A stretch of DNA of 64,000 bases, taken from Falsirhodobacter flavus (GTDB lineage: Bacteria > Pseudomonadota > Alphaproteobacteria > Rhodobacterales > Rhodobacteraceae). Positions within the stretch are counted from its first letter, which is position 1. Every line of letters starts with the position of its first letter. The translations under genes and the position numbers were made by a program. A model generated the notes under the pieces. That model was not told the origin of the DNA and ran no database searches. It was given only the letters and a program-made list of their open reading frames with translations. The stretch is taken from NCBI GenBank assembly GCA_029846755.1, contig JARWBI010000002.1:124001-188000 (forward strand), given 5' to 3'. This document shows, one piece after another, positions 8,967-17,920 of the stretch.

Positions 8967-9325
8967 GCGCCGACCTCGCCGCGCAGACCGCGCATGACCG
9001 AGGTGTTGATTTCGATCAGCACCGAGGCTTCGGCTTCGCCCTGCAACAGCTTGCGGCTGTGCTGTTCGGTGAATTGGTAAAGATAGAAAAGCTGGGCGCG
9101 AAGCGGTGCGGGAAGGCCATTGCCCGGGCCTGCCACATCGGCGGCCAGCGTGGACCAAAGGCGCAGGTTGTCGTTCACCGCCGCCGCAAGGGCGGGAAAG
9201 TCCTGCCCGGCCTGCGCGAGGCGCTTGGTCACCTGCGCGAAGACGTCGTATTCGATGCCGCGCGGGGTGCGCGAAGGGGCATCGCTTTGCGCATAGGCGC
9301 TGCGATGCGGATGAAGTGCGGTCAA
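8963..9325 (-). CDS. flaF: Flagellin assembly/secretion factor FlaF
   Basis: FlaF is needed for flagellin secretion or stability in alphaproteobacteria and works against FlbT. The 120-aa product contains the family-like EYDVFAQVTKRLA and FTEQHSRKLLQGEAEAS stretches. It lies directly downstream of flagellin on the same strand, separated by a hairpin terminator, and overlaps flbT by 4 bases. Confidence 0.93.
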   Translation of the reverse strand: MTALHPHRSAYAQSDAPSRTPRGIEYDVFAQVTKRLAQAGQDFPALAAAVNDNLRLWSTLAADVAGPGNGLPAPLRAQLFYLYQFTEQHSRKLLQGEAEASVLIEINTSVMRGLRGEVGA

Positions 9326-9351
9326 TTCGGATTCTCCGATGGGCTTTGAAA

Positions 9352-9381
9352 GCGAAACGGGGCCGGGTCAAGCCCGGCCCC
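9352..9381 (-). terminator. Rho-independent-like terminator after flagellin
   Basis: Reading the minus strand just after the flagellin stop, a perfect 9-bp GC stem (GGGGCCGGG / CCCGGCCCC, plus-strand 9359-9367 and 9373-9381) with a 5-base loop is followed by GTTTCGCTTT. The U-run is imperfect, so it may only partly terminate, allowing some read-through into flaF-flbT. Confidence 0.7.
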
Positions 9382-9390
9382 GAAAAGTCA

Positions 9391-10593
9391 TCAGCGGAAC
9401 AGCGACATGATGCTCTGCGGTGCCTGGTTGGCGATCGACAGCGCCTGGATGCCAAGCTGCTGCTGCACCTGAAGCGCTTGGAGGCGCGCCGAGGCTTCCT
9501 CCATGTTGGCATCGACCATCGCGCCGATGCCGTTCTTCAGCGTGTCGGACAGTTTCGACACGAAGTCCGACTGCATCGAAAGGCGACGCTCGGACGAGCC
9601 GAAGGCCGCGGCGGCATCGGTCGCCGTGGACAGCAGATCGTCGATGTTGCCAAGCGCGGCGGTCGCACCCGCTGCGGTGGACACGTCGATGGTGGCCAGA
9701 CCGCCCAGACCGCCCGCATTGGCGTTCGAGAACTGGCCCGACACCACCATGTCGTTGCCCGAGGTGTTGGTCAGCGTCAGCGTGCCGGCGGTGCCGCTGT
9801 CATAGCTGACTTCCAGCCCCTCGATCCCCAGCTTCTCGATCGCGTTCTTCATGCCCACGGCGGCAAGATCGGCCGGGGTGGCAGATGCTACGTCGGAGGC
9901 GCTGAAGGTGTAGGTCGCGGATTTCCCGCCGATCGTCAGCGAGATCGAGTCGCCCGCGGCGAAGGCTGCCGCATCGTCGAAGACGATATCGGTCGTGCCG
10001 GTGGTCGCATCCATCGTCGCCCCGAACGTGTCGGCGCCGGCCGATGCGCCGGTCGTGCCGGTGAAGGCAGCCTTGGCCGTGTAGCCGCCCACCGACAGGT
10101 TCTGTGCCGCGACGCTGATCGTGTCGGTTTCCACCGTCGCGCCGCTCCGGTTCAGCGAGGACAGAACGTCCATCCCTGCGCCGCCGTTCACGAGGTTGAC
10201 GCCGTTCAGCTGCGCCGCGCCCACCACCGCGCCGATCTGTTCGCGCAGGGCGACCACATCGGTCTGGATCTTGGTGCGGTCGGCATCGCTGCCGCCTTGC
10301 GCCGCCACGATCTTGGTCTTCATTTCCGTCAGCAGGTTGGTGACGGTTTCGGCGGCGGTCCGTGCCACGGCCACGGTCGAAGAACCGACCGAAAGCGCAT
10401 CGGTCACGCCCTTGAAGCTGCTGACGTCCGATTCCATGGTCTTGGAGATGGCCCAGACGGCTGCGTTGTCCTTCGACGAGCCGATGGCCTTGCCGGTCGA
10501 AATCTCGGACTGGACCTGCGTCAGGTTGCTGTTGATGCCCTTCATCGTCTGGAGGGCAACCATCGCGCTGGAGTTGGTCAGGATCGAAGACAT
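9391..10593 (-). CDS. fliC: Flagellin
   Basis: This is the filament subunit, 400 aa. The N-terminus (SSILTNSSAMVALQTMKGIN) and the C-terminus (LGIQALSIANQAPQSIMSLF) are the conserved D0/D1 coiled-coil regions, while the middle is Ala/Gly/Thr-rich and variable. An AGAGGAAAA ribosome site lies just before the ATG. About 188 bases upstream are free of genes and presumably hold the promoter. Only one flagellin gene is visible in the window. Confidence 0.97.
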   Translation of the reverse strand: MSSILTNSSAMVALQTMKGINSNLTQVQSEISTGKAIGSSKDNAAVWAISKTMESDVSSFKGVTDALSVGSSTVAVARTAAETVTNLLTEMKTKIVAAQGGSDADRTKIQTDVVALREQIGAVVGAAQLNGVNLVNGGAGMDVLSSLNRSGATVETDTISVAAQNLSVGGYTAKAAFTGTTGASAGADTFGATMDATTGTTDIVFDDAAAFAAGDSISLTIGGKSATYTFSASDVASATPADLAAVGMKNAIEKLGIEGLEVSYDSGTAGTLTLTNTSGNDMVVSGQFSNANAGGLGGLATIDVSTAAGATAALGNIDDLLSTATDAAAAFGSSERRLSMQSDFVSKLSDTLKNGIGAMVDANMEEASARLQALQVQQQLGIQALSIANQAPQSIMSLFR

Positions 10594-10736
10594 GTCATTT
10601 TCCTCTGGGCCGACCGCTTTTGCGGGGCCGGTTTGTCATGAAGATGTGTCGTGACGCTTCGCGCCTGACGGTCGCGATCCCCTGGATCCGCCGTGCCACC
10701 CGTCTTGGATGCAAGGCCTGTTCTGGGGGCGAATCT

Positions 10737-10751
10737 CTAAGGGAATCCTAA
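10737..10751 (-). promoter_or_regulatory. Candidate CtrA-like site upstream of flagellin
   Basis: CTAA, seven bases, CTAA: a near match to the TTAA-N7-TTAA CtrA site that controls flagellar genes in alphaproteobacteria. It lies about 150 bases upstream of the flagellin start. The match is by eye, and short motifs of this kind occur by chance. Confidence 0.35.
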
Positions 10752-10781
10752 TCCGCACCTCTCCGATCCGGCGCATTTGAG

Positions 10782-11105
10782 CTAAAGCCGTTGCATCATC
10801 GCCAATGCCGCGCCTTCCTCGGCCCGGCGACCCTTGCCGTCATAGGTCACGAGCCGCCCGCCATCGGCGCCCATCGCGCGAATCTCGGCCAGCCGCCAGC
10901 GCGCGGCGCGCACGCCCTTGCCCGCCGCGTCCAGCAGCGACGCGGCTTCGGCAGCACGCGCGCGGACCTTGGCCAACGCTGCCGCGTCGTTGCGGCCCAG
11001 GGTAGCAAGAGCCGTCTCCAGATCCTGCGCGATGCCGTCCAGCGCCTCGATCTCGCCCGCGCGCAGCTGTTCGATCAGACCGTCCAGCGTCTGCTCCAGC
11101 GTCAT
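10782..11105 (-). CDS. FlgN-like flagellar protein (tentative)
   Basis: The 107-aa product starts at an ATG overlapping the stop of the rod-binding gene. It is Ala/Leu/Glu-rich and probably all helical (residues 2-75), with no signal peptide. Size, helical character and location after a rod-binding protein gene fit the FlgN family of hook-filament junction chaperones, but no decisive motif is visible. The family call is therefore inference. Confidence 0.65.
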   Translation of the reverse strand: MTLEQTLDGLIEQLRAGEIEALDGIAQDLETALATLGRNDAAALAKVRARAAEAASLLDAAGKGVRAARWRLAEIRAMGADGGRLVTYDGKGRRAEEGAALAMMQRL

Positions 11106-11353
11106 TCCTTGCCCCCCATTGCGCGGAACAGGGCTTCGGTCAGGCCGATCCCGCCCCTCGCCACCATCGCGCCCGCCTGTTCCTGACGCAGGAAGGACGA
11201 GAACTGCTCCTCTCCGATGCCGCCGCCGAAGCTGCCCTCCATCGCGCCAAGCCCGGCATGGGACAGCATTTCGGACAGAAAGGCGGTTTCGAGCTGCGCG
11301 GCCTTTTCGCGCAGCGGCATCTGCGGGGTGGGCGTCGTGACAGGCGGGATCAT
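11102..11353 (-). CDS. FlgJ-like rod-binding protein
   Basis: The 83-aa product corresponds to the rod-binding (N-terminal) domain of FlgJ without the muramidase domain, as is usual in alphaproteobacteria. The segment AAQLETAFLSEMLSHAGLGA followed by GIGEEQFSSFLRQEQA is typical. It acts in the periplasm during rod assembly. It is divergent from fliK across about 108 bases. Confidence 0.85.
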   Translation of the reverse strand: MIPPVTTPTPQMPLREKAAQLETAFLSEMLSHAGLGAMEGSFGGGIGEEQFSSFLRQEQAGAMVARGGIGLTEALFRAMGGKE

Positions 11354-11402
11354 GGCGTTTCCTTTGCGTTCTGCATTGCGCCGCGACTGTCGCCCTGCCG
11401 GG

Positions 11403-11417
11403 GTAAAGATTCGGTAA
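11403..11417 (+). promoter_or_regulatory. Candidate CtrA-like site between the rod-binding gene and fliK
   Basis: GTAA, seven bases, GTAA, in the 108-base divergent gap between the rod-binding protein gene and fliK. The spacing equals that of the element upstream of flagellin. Support is only by pattern and location. Confidence 0.3.
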
Positions 11418-11461
11418 GGGTTCCCGGCGATCATCGCGGCAAGAAAGCGGAAGAATTCGGC

Positions 11462-12460
11462 ATGCTGATCGGCGCAAGGTTGATCCCCCTCCTGTTCCCC
11501 ATGCTCTCCCCCTCGGCCGAGGGTGGGGAGATCATCGCATTCGACATTGGCCTTGGCGAAGGGGGCGACGGGACGGCCCCGCCCCCGGAACTCTTTGCGC
11601 CGGACGAGCCGACGGAGCCGGAGGAAGCGGGCGATGACGACGCCGTCGATCCCGCCGCCGCGCCGCCCTGCTGGTGGCCTGCGGATCCCGTTCCCGAACC
11701 GCCCGCGATCGCGCCATGCCAGACCGGGCCGGAGCAGATCGGGGTGGCGGATGAGACAAGTCCGCCGACCGAACGCGATCTGGAAACCTCCGCGCTGACC
11801 GAAAGCGTCGGGCCGTCTCGCACCGAAATCGCCCCGCCCGAGGCCGACGGGGGGCCGGCGGATGCACCGCAGCCCGACAATCAGGCGACCGATCCGCAAA
11901 CCCGCGCACAGACGGAACCGCTTCCCGATGCGCCGTCCGAATCGCAGGGCGAACAGCATCCCGACGCGCGGCGCGAGGCGCCCGAGCGTGCCGATCCGCC
12001 AATCCTGCCGGACCGCCCCGATCCCGCAGCAGCCGAACCGGCCCAGCATGACCGCCCCCCGCCCGAAACCGCGCGCGCCGAGCAGCAACGCGGCCCCGAG
12101 CGTCCGCCCGCGGTGGAGGAGGCGGCACGCCGAGCCGCCCCCGCCGAGGCGCCCGCAGCGCTCGAACCCGCGCCCCAGGCCGACGGGCTCGGCGACATTC
12201 AGGTGATGTTCGAGCGCGAGGGGGACGCCACGCGGATCACCCTTGTGGCGGAACGGGCCGAAACGGTGGACCTGATGCGCCGCCATGCCGACCAGCTTCA
12301 GAACGAACTGGCCCGCGAAGGGCTTGCGGATGCGGACCTGAGCTTCGCCGAACGCCAGCAGAACCGCCAGACCACCTCCGAGGAAACATCGGGCGAGGCG
12401 CCCCTCGCCATCGCCCTTCCCCCTTCCGTGCCCGCATCGGGCCTCGATCTTCGCCTGTAA
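11462..12460 (+). CDS. fliK: Flagellar hook-length control protein FliK
   Basis: FliK is the secreted ruler that sets hook length and triggers the FlhB switch. The ATG at 11462 was chosen because GGAAG lies just upstream and the longer reading frame runs into the divergent rod-binding gene. The 332-aa product is Pro/Glu/Ala-rich for most of its length. Its C-terminus (about residues 240-300) resembles the hook-length control domain, with FEREGDATRITLVAERAET followed by a helix LMRRHADQLQNELAREGL. FliK proteins are poorly conserved, so location before flgD is an important part of the evidence. Confidence 0.83.
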   Translation: MLIGARLIPLLFPMLSPSAEGGEIIAFDIGLGEGGDGTAPPPELFAPDEPTEPEEAGDDDAVDPAAAPPCWWPADPVPEPPAIAPCQTGPEQIGVADETSPPTERDLETSALTESVGPSRTEIAPPEADGGPADAPQPDNQATDPQTRAQTEPLPDAPSESQGEQHPDARREAPERADPPILPDRPDPAAAEPAQHDRPPPETARAEQQRGPERPPAVEEAARRAAPAEAPAALEPAPQADGLGDIQVMFEREGDATRITLVAERAETVDLMRRHADQLQNELAREGLADADLSFAERQQNRQTTSEETSGEAPLAIALPPSVPASGLDLRL

Positions 12461-12469
12461 GGACATATC

Positions 12470-13120
12470 ATGGACGTGACGGCCACCACCTCGGTGACGA
12501 CGAAGACCTCTGCCGCGACCACGGCGCAGACGGCGACGAATTCCGACTACCAGACCTTCCTGCGGATGCTGACGACGCAGCTTCAGCATCAGGACCCGCT
12601 CAGCCCGATGGAATCGTCCGACTTCGCGGTGCAGCTTGCGACGTTTTCAGGGGTCGAACAGCAAACGGTCACGAACCAGCTGCTGGAGGGTCTGGGCGCA
12701 CGGATCGACGGGATGGCCATGTCCGATCTGGCGGGATGGCTGGGGCGCGAGGCGCGGGTCGCCGCTCCCGCGCTGATCGATGGCGATCCGGTGACGATCT
12801 CGCCCAATCCGCCGGCTGCGGCGGATCGCGCGGTGCTGGTGGTGAAGGATGCGGACGGCAAGGTCGTCACGCGCGAAGACATCCCCCTGACCGCCGAGCC
12901 GATGGATTGGACCCCGAAGGATATCGAGGGGCGCAGCCTGCCCACGGGGCTTTATACGTTCGAGTTGGAAAGCCACGCGGGCGACAAACCGCTGGGCACG
13001 CAGCCGGTGGAGATCTATGCCCGCATCGTCGAGGCGCGGGGCAGCGCCACCGGCCCGAAGCTGGTCCTGCCCGGCGGGGTGGAGGTTGCCTCCTCGGCAG
13101 TGACCGCCCTGCGCGACTAG
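12470..13120 (+). CDS. flgD: Flagellar hook capping protein FlgD
   Basis: FlgD caps the growing hook. The 216-aa product has the conserved N-terminal motif FLRMLTTQLQHQDPLSPMES and DFAVQLATFSGVEQQ, then the tudor/Fn-like hook-capping domain. It follows fliK by 9 bases, a standard pairing, and its last bases overlap the converging ubiB gene. Confidence 0.96.
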   Translation: MDVTATTSVTTKTSAATTAQTATNSDYQTFLRMLTTQLQHQDPLSPMESSDFAVQLATFSGVEQQTVTNQLLEGLGARIDGMAMSDLAGWLGREARVAAPALIDGDPVTISPNPPAAADRAVLVVKDADGKVVTREDIPLTAEPMDWTPKDIEGRSLPTGLYTFELESHAGDKPLGTQPVEIYARIVEARGSATGPKLVLPGGVEVASSAVTALRD

Positions 13121-14625
13121 ATCAGCGCCCCGACCGCCACGCCGATCAGCGCCAGCGCCGCGCCCGTCGCCATCCAGCGCAGTTTGCCCGGGCGCTGGAT
13201 CACCACCGTCTTCGCATCGTCGCGGATCAGCCGTGCCTCGACCATTTCGGGCAGGCGGGGACCGAAGCGCGCTAGCACACGGCCCGTGCGGACCAGATCC
13301 CGCATCAGCGCCTTCGGCCCGATATTCTCGCGGATATAGGCTTCGACCACCGGGCGCGCGACCTGCCAGATGTTGATATGCGGGTCCAGCGAACGGGCGA
13401 CGCCTTCGACCACCACCATCGTGCGTTGCAGCAGGATCAGTTCGGTCCGCGTCTGCATCCCGAAGCGTTCCGTCACCTCGAACAGATAGGACAAGAGCCG
13501 CGCCATCGAGATGTGGGTCGCGTCCATGCCGAAGATCGGCTCGCCCACCACGCGCAGGGCGCGGGCGAATTCATCGATATCGCGGTCGCGCGGGACGTAT
13601 CCGGCCTCGAAATGAACCTCGGCCACGCGGCGGTAATCGCGGCGGATGAAGCCATAGAGGATTTCGGCATAGACGCGGCGGGTATAGTCGTCCAGCCGCC
13701 CCATGATCCCGAAGTCATAGGCGACGATCGCCCCGTCCGGCCCGACCTTCAGGTTGCCGTGATGCATGTCGGCGTGGAAGAAACCGTCGCGCAGCGCGTG
13801 GTTCAGGAACAGTTGCAGCACGCGGGCGGCCAGTGCGGGACGGTCATGTCCCGCCGCGTCCAGCGCCGCCACGTCCGACAGGGCGATGCCGTCGGCCCAG
13901 TCCATCGTCATCACCGTGCGGCCCGAGAAGTTCCAGACCGGGGTCGGCACGCGGAAGCCTTCGTCCTCCTTTGTGTTGGCCGCGAATTCCGCCGCCGCCG
14001 CCGATTCCAGCCGCAGGTCCAGCTCGCCCAGCACCACGCCTTCGAAATGCGCGACCACGTCCAGAGGGCGCAGGCGGCGCGAGAAGGGCAGGAACATCTC
14101 GACCAGCTTGGCGCCAAGCCAGAAGGCGTCAAGGTCCACCCGGAAGGCGCGTTCGATGCCGGGGCGCAGGATCTTCACCGCCACGTCCTGCCCATCCGCC
14201 AGACGCGCGCGGTGCACCTGCGCGATGGAGGCGGCGGCGACAGGTTCGGAAAACTCGGTGAAGGCGTCGGTGCCAAGTTCGGCAGTGATTGCCTGTCGCG
14301 CCAGATCGGTCGCAAAGGGCGGCAGCTGGTCCTGAAGGAAACGCAGCTGCATCGCCAGTTCCGTGCCGACGATGTCCGGGCGGGTCGAAAGGATCTGCCC
14401 GAACTTGATATAGGCGGGTCCAAGCGCCGTGATCGCCCGCGTCACCGGCGGCAGCGCGGGATCGCCCTTCAGCCCCATCCACTTGAACGGCCAGGCCAGC
14501 GCATGGGCCGCCATCCGCAGCCGGGCCGGAGCCTCGGCCTGTTCCAGCATGATCGGCAGCGCGCCCGTCCGCTCGAACGTCGCCAGCGTGCGGATCAGCC
14601 GCAGGATGTTGTGCGGCCCCCTCAA
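13117..14625 (-). CDS. ubiB: Ubiquinone biosynthesis kinase-like protein UbiB
   Basis: UbiB is an atypical protein kinase-like ATPase needed for ubiquinone synthesis. The 502-aa product has the KFGQILSTR motif (KxGQ) characteristic of the family, a catalytic-like DMHHGNL, and a DFG (YDFGIMG). A hydrophobic C-terminal anchor (about residues 480-500) is present. It overlaps ubiE by 4 bases, giving a ubiE-ubiB operon, and converges on flgD. Confidence 0.95.
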   Translation of the reverse strand: MRGPHNILRLIRTLATFERTGALPIMLEQAEAPARLRMAAHALAWPFKWMGLKGDPALPPVTRAITALGPAYIKFGQILSTRPDIVGTELAMQLRFLQDQLPPFATDLARQAITAELGTDAFTEFSEPVAAASIAQVHRARLADGQDVAVKILRPGIERAFRVDLDAFWLGAKLVEMFLPFSRRLRPLDVVAHFEGVVLGELDLRLESAAAAEFAANTKEDEGFRVPTPVWNFSGRTVMTMDWADGIALSDVAALDAAGHDRPALAARVLQLFLNHALRDGFFHADMHHGNLKVGPDGAIVAYDFGIMGRLDDYTRRVYAEILYGFIRRDYRRVAEVHFEAGYVPRDRDIDEFARALRVVGEPIFGMDATHISMARLLSYLFEVTERFGMQTRTELILLQRTMVVVEGVARSLDPHINIWQVARPVVEAYIRENIGPKALMRDLVRTGRVLARFGPRLPEMVEARLIRDDAKTVVIQRPGKLRWMATGAALALIGVAVGALI

Positions 14626-15365
14626 ATCTTCCAGCCCGAATGCAGCGCCGCGATGCCCATGGACAGGTTGCGGTATTTCACCAGATCGAATCCCGCCGTG
14701 CGGATCATGCCCGCGAACGTCTCCTGATCGGGGAATTTGCGGATCGATTCGACAAGGTATTGATAGCTGTCGCGGTCACCCGTCACCACCTGCCCCATCG
14801 CGGGGATGACGTTGAAGCTGTAGGCGTCATAGGCCTTCTGCATCGCCGCGTTGGGCAGATGGCTGAATTCCAGCACCATCAGCCGACCGCCGGGGCGCAG
14901 CACGCGATACGCCTCGTTCAGCGCGTCCTGCACGCGGGTCACGTTCCGGATGCCGAAGCTGATCGTATAGACGTCGAAGCTGTTATCAGGCAGCGGCAGC
15001 GCCATCGCATCGCCCACGACCCAGTCGAGCCGGTCCGCCATGTTGCCCGCGTCGGCCCGCTGCCGCCCCGAGATCAGCATCGATTCCGTCATGTCCAGCA
15101 CGACCGCCTTGGACCCTGCCGCCCGTTTCAGGAACCGGAAGGCAATGTCGCCCGTGCCGCCCGCCACGTCCAGCAGACGCTGTCCGGGGCGCGGGGCCAG
15201 CCAGTCCATCATCCCGTCCTTCCACAACCGATGGATGCCCGCCGACATCAGATCGTTCATGATATCATAGCGCGACGCGACGGATGTGAAGACGCCATGG
15301 ACCATCCCGGCCTTTTCGCCCTCGTCCACGGTGCGGAAGCCGAAATGCGTGGTCTTGTCGCTCAT
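14622..15365 (-). CDS. ubiE: Ubiquinone/menaquinone biosynthesis C-methyltransferase UbiE
   Basis: UbiE is a SAM-dependent methyltransferase acting on the benzoquinol ring in quinone synthesis. The start [13 protein letters not shown] (247 aa) is typical for this family; the longer in-frame reading overlaps mutM and is rejected. The SAM-binding motif is [12 protein letters not shown] (residues 64-75), with further UbiE motifs FGIRNVTR and VLRPGGRL. It is divergent from mutM. Confidence 0.96.
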   Translation of the reverse strand: MSDKTTHFGFRTVDEGEKAGMVHGVFTSVASRYDIMNDLMSAGIHRLWKDGMMDWLAPRPGQRLLDVAGGTGDIAFRFLKRAAGSKAVVLDMTESMLISGRQRADAGNMADRLDWVVGDAMALPLPDNSFDVYTISFGIRNVTRVQDALNEAYRVLRPGGRLMVLEFSHLPNAAMQKAYDAYSFNVIPAMGQVVTGDRDSYQYLVESIRKFPDQETFAGMIRTAGFDLVKYRNLSMGIAALHSGWKI

Positions 15366-15440
15366 CTGACGTCTCCATAGTTCGGGTGCAGGGTTATACG
15401 TTGCGTGGCCCAAGGAAAACCGCTTTGTCGAGGAGACCCC

Positions 15441-16262
15441 ATGCCCGAACTGCCCGAAGTCGAAACCGTCCGCCGCGGGCTGGAGCCTGCGATGGTCGGG
15501 CATGTGATCGCCCGCGCCGAGGTCAATCGCGACGGGCTGCGCTGGCCCTTCCCGCCGGACATGGCCGCGCGGCTGACGGGGCAGCGGGTGCTGGGGCTGC
15601 GGCGGCGGTCGAAATACATCCTTGCCGACCTTGGCTCGGGGGAAAGCCTGCTGATCCATCTGGGCATGTCGGGGCGGATGCTGATCTCGGGCGAGCTGGT
15701 GGGCGAATTCCACCACCCCGCCCCGCTGAAACACGATCATGTCGTGCTGGAAATGGAAACGGGCACCCGCATAACCTTCAACGACGCGCGACGGTTCGGG
15801 GGCATGGACCTGCTGGCAAGCGATGCGGAACATCCGCTGCTGGCGGGTCTGGGGCCAGAACCTTTGGGCAATGCGTTCGACGCAACCTATCTGGCGGGGC
15901 GGCTGCGGGGCCGCAGCCCGATCAAGACCGCGCTGCTGGACCAACGCATCGTGGCGGGCCTTGGCAACATCTATGTCTGCGAGGCGCTGTTCCGTGCGGG
16001 AATCGATCCGCGCCATCCGGCAGGTGAGGTCGAGGCCGCGCCGCTGGTCCCGATCATCCGCGACGTTTTGTCCGAGGCCATCGCGGCAGGCGGGTCTTCC
16101 CTGAAGGACTATCGCCAGACGGGGGGCGAGCTGGGCTATTTCCAGCACAGTTTCCGCGTCTATGGCCGCGAGGGACAGCCCTGCCCCACCTGCGCCACGC
16201 CCATCGCGCGGATCGTGCAGGCGGGCCGTTCGACCTTCTTCTGCCCCGTCTGCCAGACTTGA
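15441..16262 (+). CDS. mutM: Formamidopyrimidine-DNA glycosylase MutM
   Basis: MutM removes 8-oxoguanine and related lesions from DNA and cuts the backbone. The start was set at the ATG encoding [10 protein letters not shown] because the proline after Met is the catalytic residue; AGGAG lies upstream. The 273-aa product ends with a C-terminal zinc finger, CPTC and CPVC, as in the family. It is divergent from ubiE, a common alphaproteobacterial arrangement. Confidence 0.97.
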   Translation: MPELPEVETVRRGLEPAMVGHVIARAEVNRDGLRWPFPPDMAARLTGQRVLGLRRRSKYILADLGSGESLLIHLGMSGRMLISGELVGEFHHPAPLKHDHVVLEMETGTRITFNDARRFGGMDLLASDAEHPLLAGLGPEPLGNAFDATYLAGRLRGRSPIKTALLDQRIVAGLGNIYVCEALFRAGIDPRHPAGEVEAAPLVPIIRDVLSEAIAAGGSSLKDYRQTGGELGYFQHSFRVYGREGQPCPTCATPIARIVQAGRSTFFCPVCQT

Positions 16263-16312
16263 TCCGTGCCGCGCGCCTGATAAGTCACGGGGGCGCACAG
16301 CCGGAGAAAGCC

Positions 16313-17089
16313 ATGGCCTACGACACGCTGATCGTCGAGATCGAGGATTACATCGCCCTGATCCGCCTGAACCGGCCCGAGGCGCTGAACGCGCTGAACA
16401 CCCGCATGATGGGGGAACTGGCCGCGGCGCTGGCGGCGGCGGATCGCAACGAGAAGGTGCGCTGCATCGTCATCACCGGGTCCGACAAGGCCTTCGCCGC
16501 CGGGGCGGATGTGGCCGAGATGGCCGGCAAGACATTCACCGACACGTTCGGAGACGATCTGTTCGCCGCCGAATCGGAGGCGATCGGGCGCATCCGCAAG
16601 CCGATCATCGCCGCCGTCGCGGGCTATGCGCTGGGTGGCGGGTGCGAGTTGGCGATGATGTGCGATTTCATCATCTGCGCCGACAATGCGAAATTCGGCC
16701 AGCCCGAGATCAACATGGGCATCGTTGCGGGGCTTGGCGGCAGCCAGCGCCTGACGCGATTCGTCGGCAAGTCCAAAAGCATGGAGATGCACCTGACGGG
16801 CCGCTTCATGGATGCCGCCGAGGCCGAGCGTTCGGGCCTCGTCAGCCGCGTCGTGCCGCTGAACAGCCTTCTGGAGGAGGCACGGAAGGCCGCCGGCAAG
16901 ATCGCCGAGAAATCCGCGATGACCGTGATGGCGGTCAAGGAAGCCGTCAACCGCAGCTACGAGACGACCCTTGCCGAAGGGCTGCGCTATGAACGCCGCC
17001 TGTTCCATTCCATGTTCGCACTGGAGGACCAGAAGGAGGGCATGGCCGCCTTTTTGGAAAAACGCAGCCCGCAGTTCCGTGACAGATAG
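16313..17089 (+). CDS. Enoyl-CoA hydratase (crotonase family)
   Basis: The 258-aa product is a crotonase-superfamily protein, probably hydrating short-chain 2-enoyl-CoA in fatty-acid or amino-acid breakdown. Oxyanion-hole and active-site regions are visible: [26 protein letters not shown], and a catalytic glutamate segment [17 protein letters not shown]. The ATG at 16313 gives a normal start (MAYDTLIVE) after GGAGAAAG. The exact substrate cannot be read from the sequence. Confidence 0.92.
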   Translation: MAYDTLIVEIEDYIALIRLNRPEALNALNTRMMGELAAALAAADRNEKVRCIVITGSDKAFAAGADVAEMAGKTFTDTFGDDLFAAESEAIGRIRKPIIAAVAGYALGGGCELAMMCDFIICADNAKFGQPEINMGIVAGLGGSQRLTRFVGKSKSMEMHLTGRFMDAAEAERSGLVSRVVPLNSLLEEARKAAGKIAEKSAMTVMAVKEAVNRSYETTLAEGLRYERRLFHSMFALEDQKEGMAAFLEKRSPQFRDR

Positions 17090-17164
17090 GGTTGACTTCG
17101 CGCCGACTCGTCCGTAAAGACCCGGCTTCAAGAATAGAACCCCGAACGAACCGGAACCCGATTA

Positions 17165-17443
17165 ATGGCAAATACGCCCCAGTCCAAGAAGCGCGCCCGG
17201 CAGTCCGAGGCCCGCTACGCCGTCAACAAAGCGCGCCGCTCGCGCATCCGCACTTTCCTGCGTAAGGTCGAAGAAGCCATCGCTTCCGGCGATCAGACCG
17301 TGGCAACCGCCGCACTGCGCGAAGCCCAGCCCGAGCTGGCTCGCGGCGTGACCAAAGGCGTTCTGCACAAGAACACCGTGTCGCGCAAACTGTCGCGCCT
17401 GTCGTCGCGCGTGAAGGCTCTGGGCACCGCAGCCGCAGCCTGA
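17165..17443 (+). CDS. rpsT: 30S ribosomal protein S20
   Basis: The 92-aa Lys/Arg/Ala-rich product starts [21 protein letters not shown] and is a clear S20, which binds 16S rRNA in the small subunit. It is followed by a strong terminator, so it forms its own transcription unit ahead of dnaA, as is common in alphaproteobacteria. Confidence 0.98.
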   Translation: MANTPQSKKRARQSEARYAVNKARRSRIRTFLRKVEEAIASGDQTVATAALREAQPELARGVTKGVLHKNTVSRKLSRLSSRVKALGTAAAA

Positions 17444-17463
17444 TCTTTTCAGGATTATCGTTT

Positions 17464-17493
17464 AAAAAGCGCGCCTTAGGGCGCGCTTTTTTT
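17464..17493 (+). terminator. Rho-independent terminator after rpsT
   Basis: A 10-bp stem (AAAGCGCGCC / GGCGCGCTTT) with a short loop, flanked by an A-run on one side and a T7 run on the other, about 20 bases after the rpsT stop. It could work in both directions. Confidence 0.93.
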
Positions 17494-17920
17494 GTATCTG
17501 CAACCACCCGTTGCCCATTTGCACAGGCCTTCGGGATTCGCTGCGACCATTTATCTGTCAACAGCGAAGTTCGGTTGCGGTCCCCTCTGCGCGCGGGCTA
17601 GCGTCTGAGGGCGATTCACCTGTCCTGGGGGACATGACGTGATCGCGTCCCGGTTTCGGTCCGGCTGCCCTGCGTCGCATTTGCGACATGGACCGAGGAT
17701 GAGGGATGCGATCGACTGGTTATGATGTCTGTGCCGCGTCTAGGCACCTTTATCCCGTATCGGGGACGGCCTTGGCCGACCGCGATACGTGACCTGTTTT
17801 CAAGGCCACCGGCAACGGATGGTCGTCCCCTTCGGCTTGCCTTGCGGCAAGCGGACCGTTGATAGCCAGAAAAACAAGAGGCTCCGAGCCTCGCGCGGCG
17901 ATGGAGCGGTCAGGAAGAAG
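17494..17920. other. Gene-free region upstream of dnaA
   Basis: About 430 bases without a convincing gene. It holds a hairpin (GCTTGC-N6-GCAAGC, 17835-17852) and a perfect 15-base palindrome GAGGCTCCGAGCCTC (17878-17892) about 28 bases before the dnaA start, both probably in the dnaA leader. TTATC-containing 9-mers occur near 17551 and 17751 (the latter TTATCCCGT), but none matches the DnaA box TTATCCACA well and there is no AT-rich unwinding stretch. I see no case for calling it the replication origin. Confidence 0.6.

Noticed and set aside
10594-10781. Sigma-54 promoter before flagellin
   Set aside because: A TGGCAC half-site is present in the minus-strand reading, but the required GC element at the right distance was not seen.
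17494-17920. Replication origin upstream of dnaA
   Set aside because: Only poor DnaA-box-like 9-mers and no AT-rich stretch were visible; dnaA is not always beside the origin in alphaproteobacteria.
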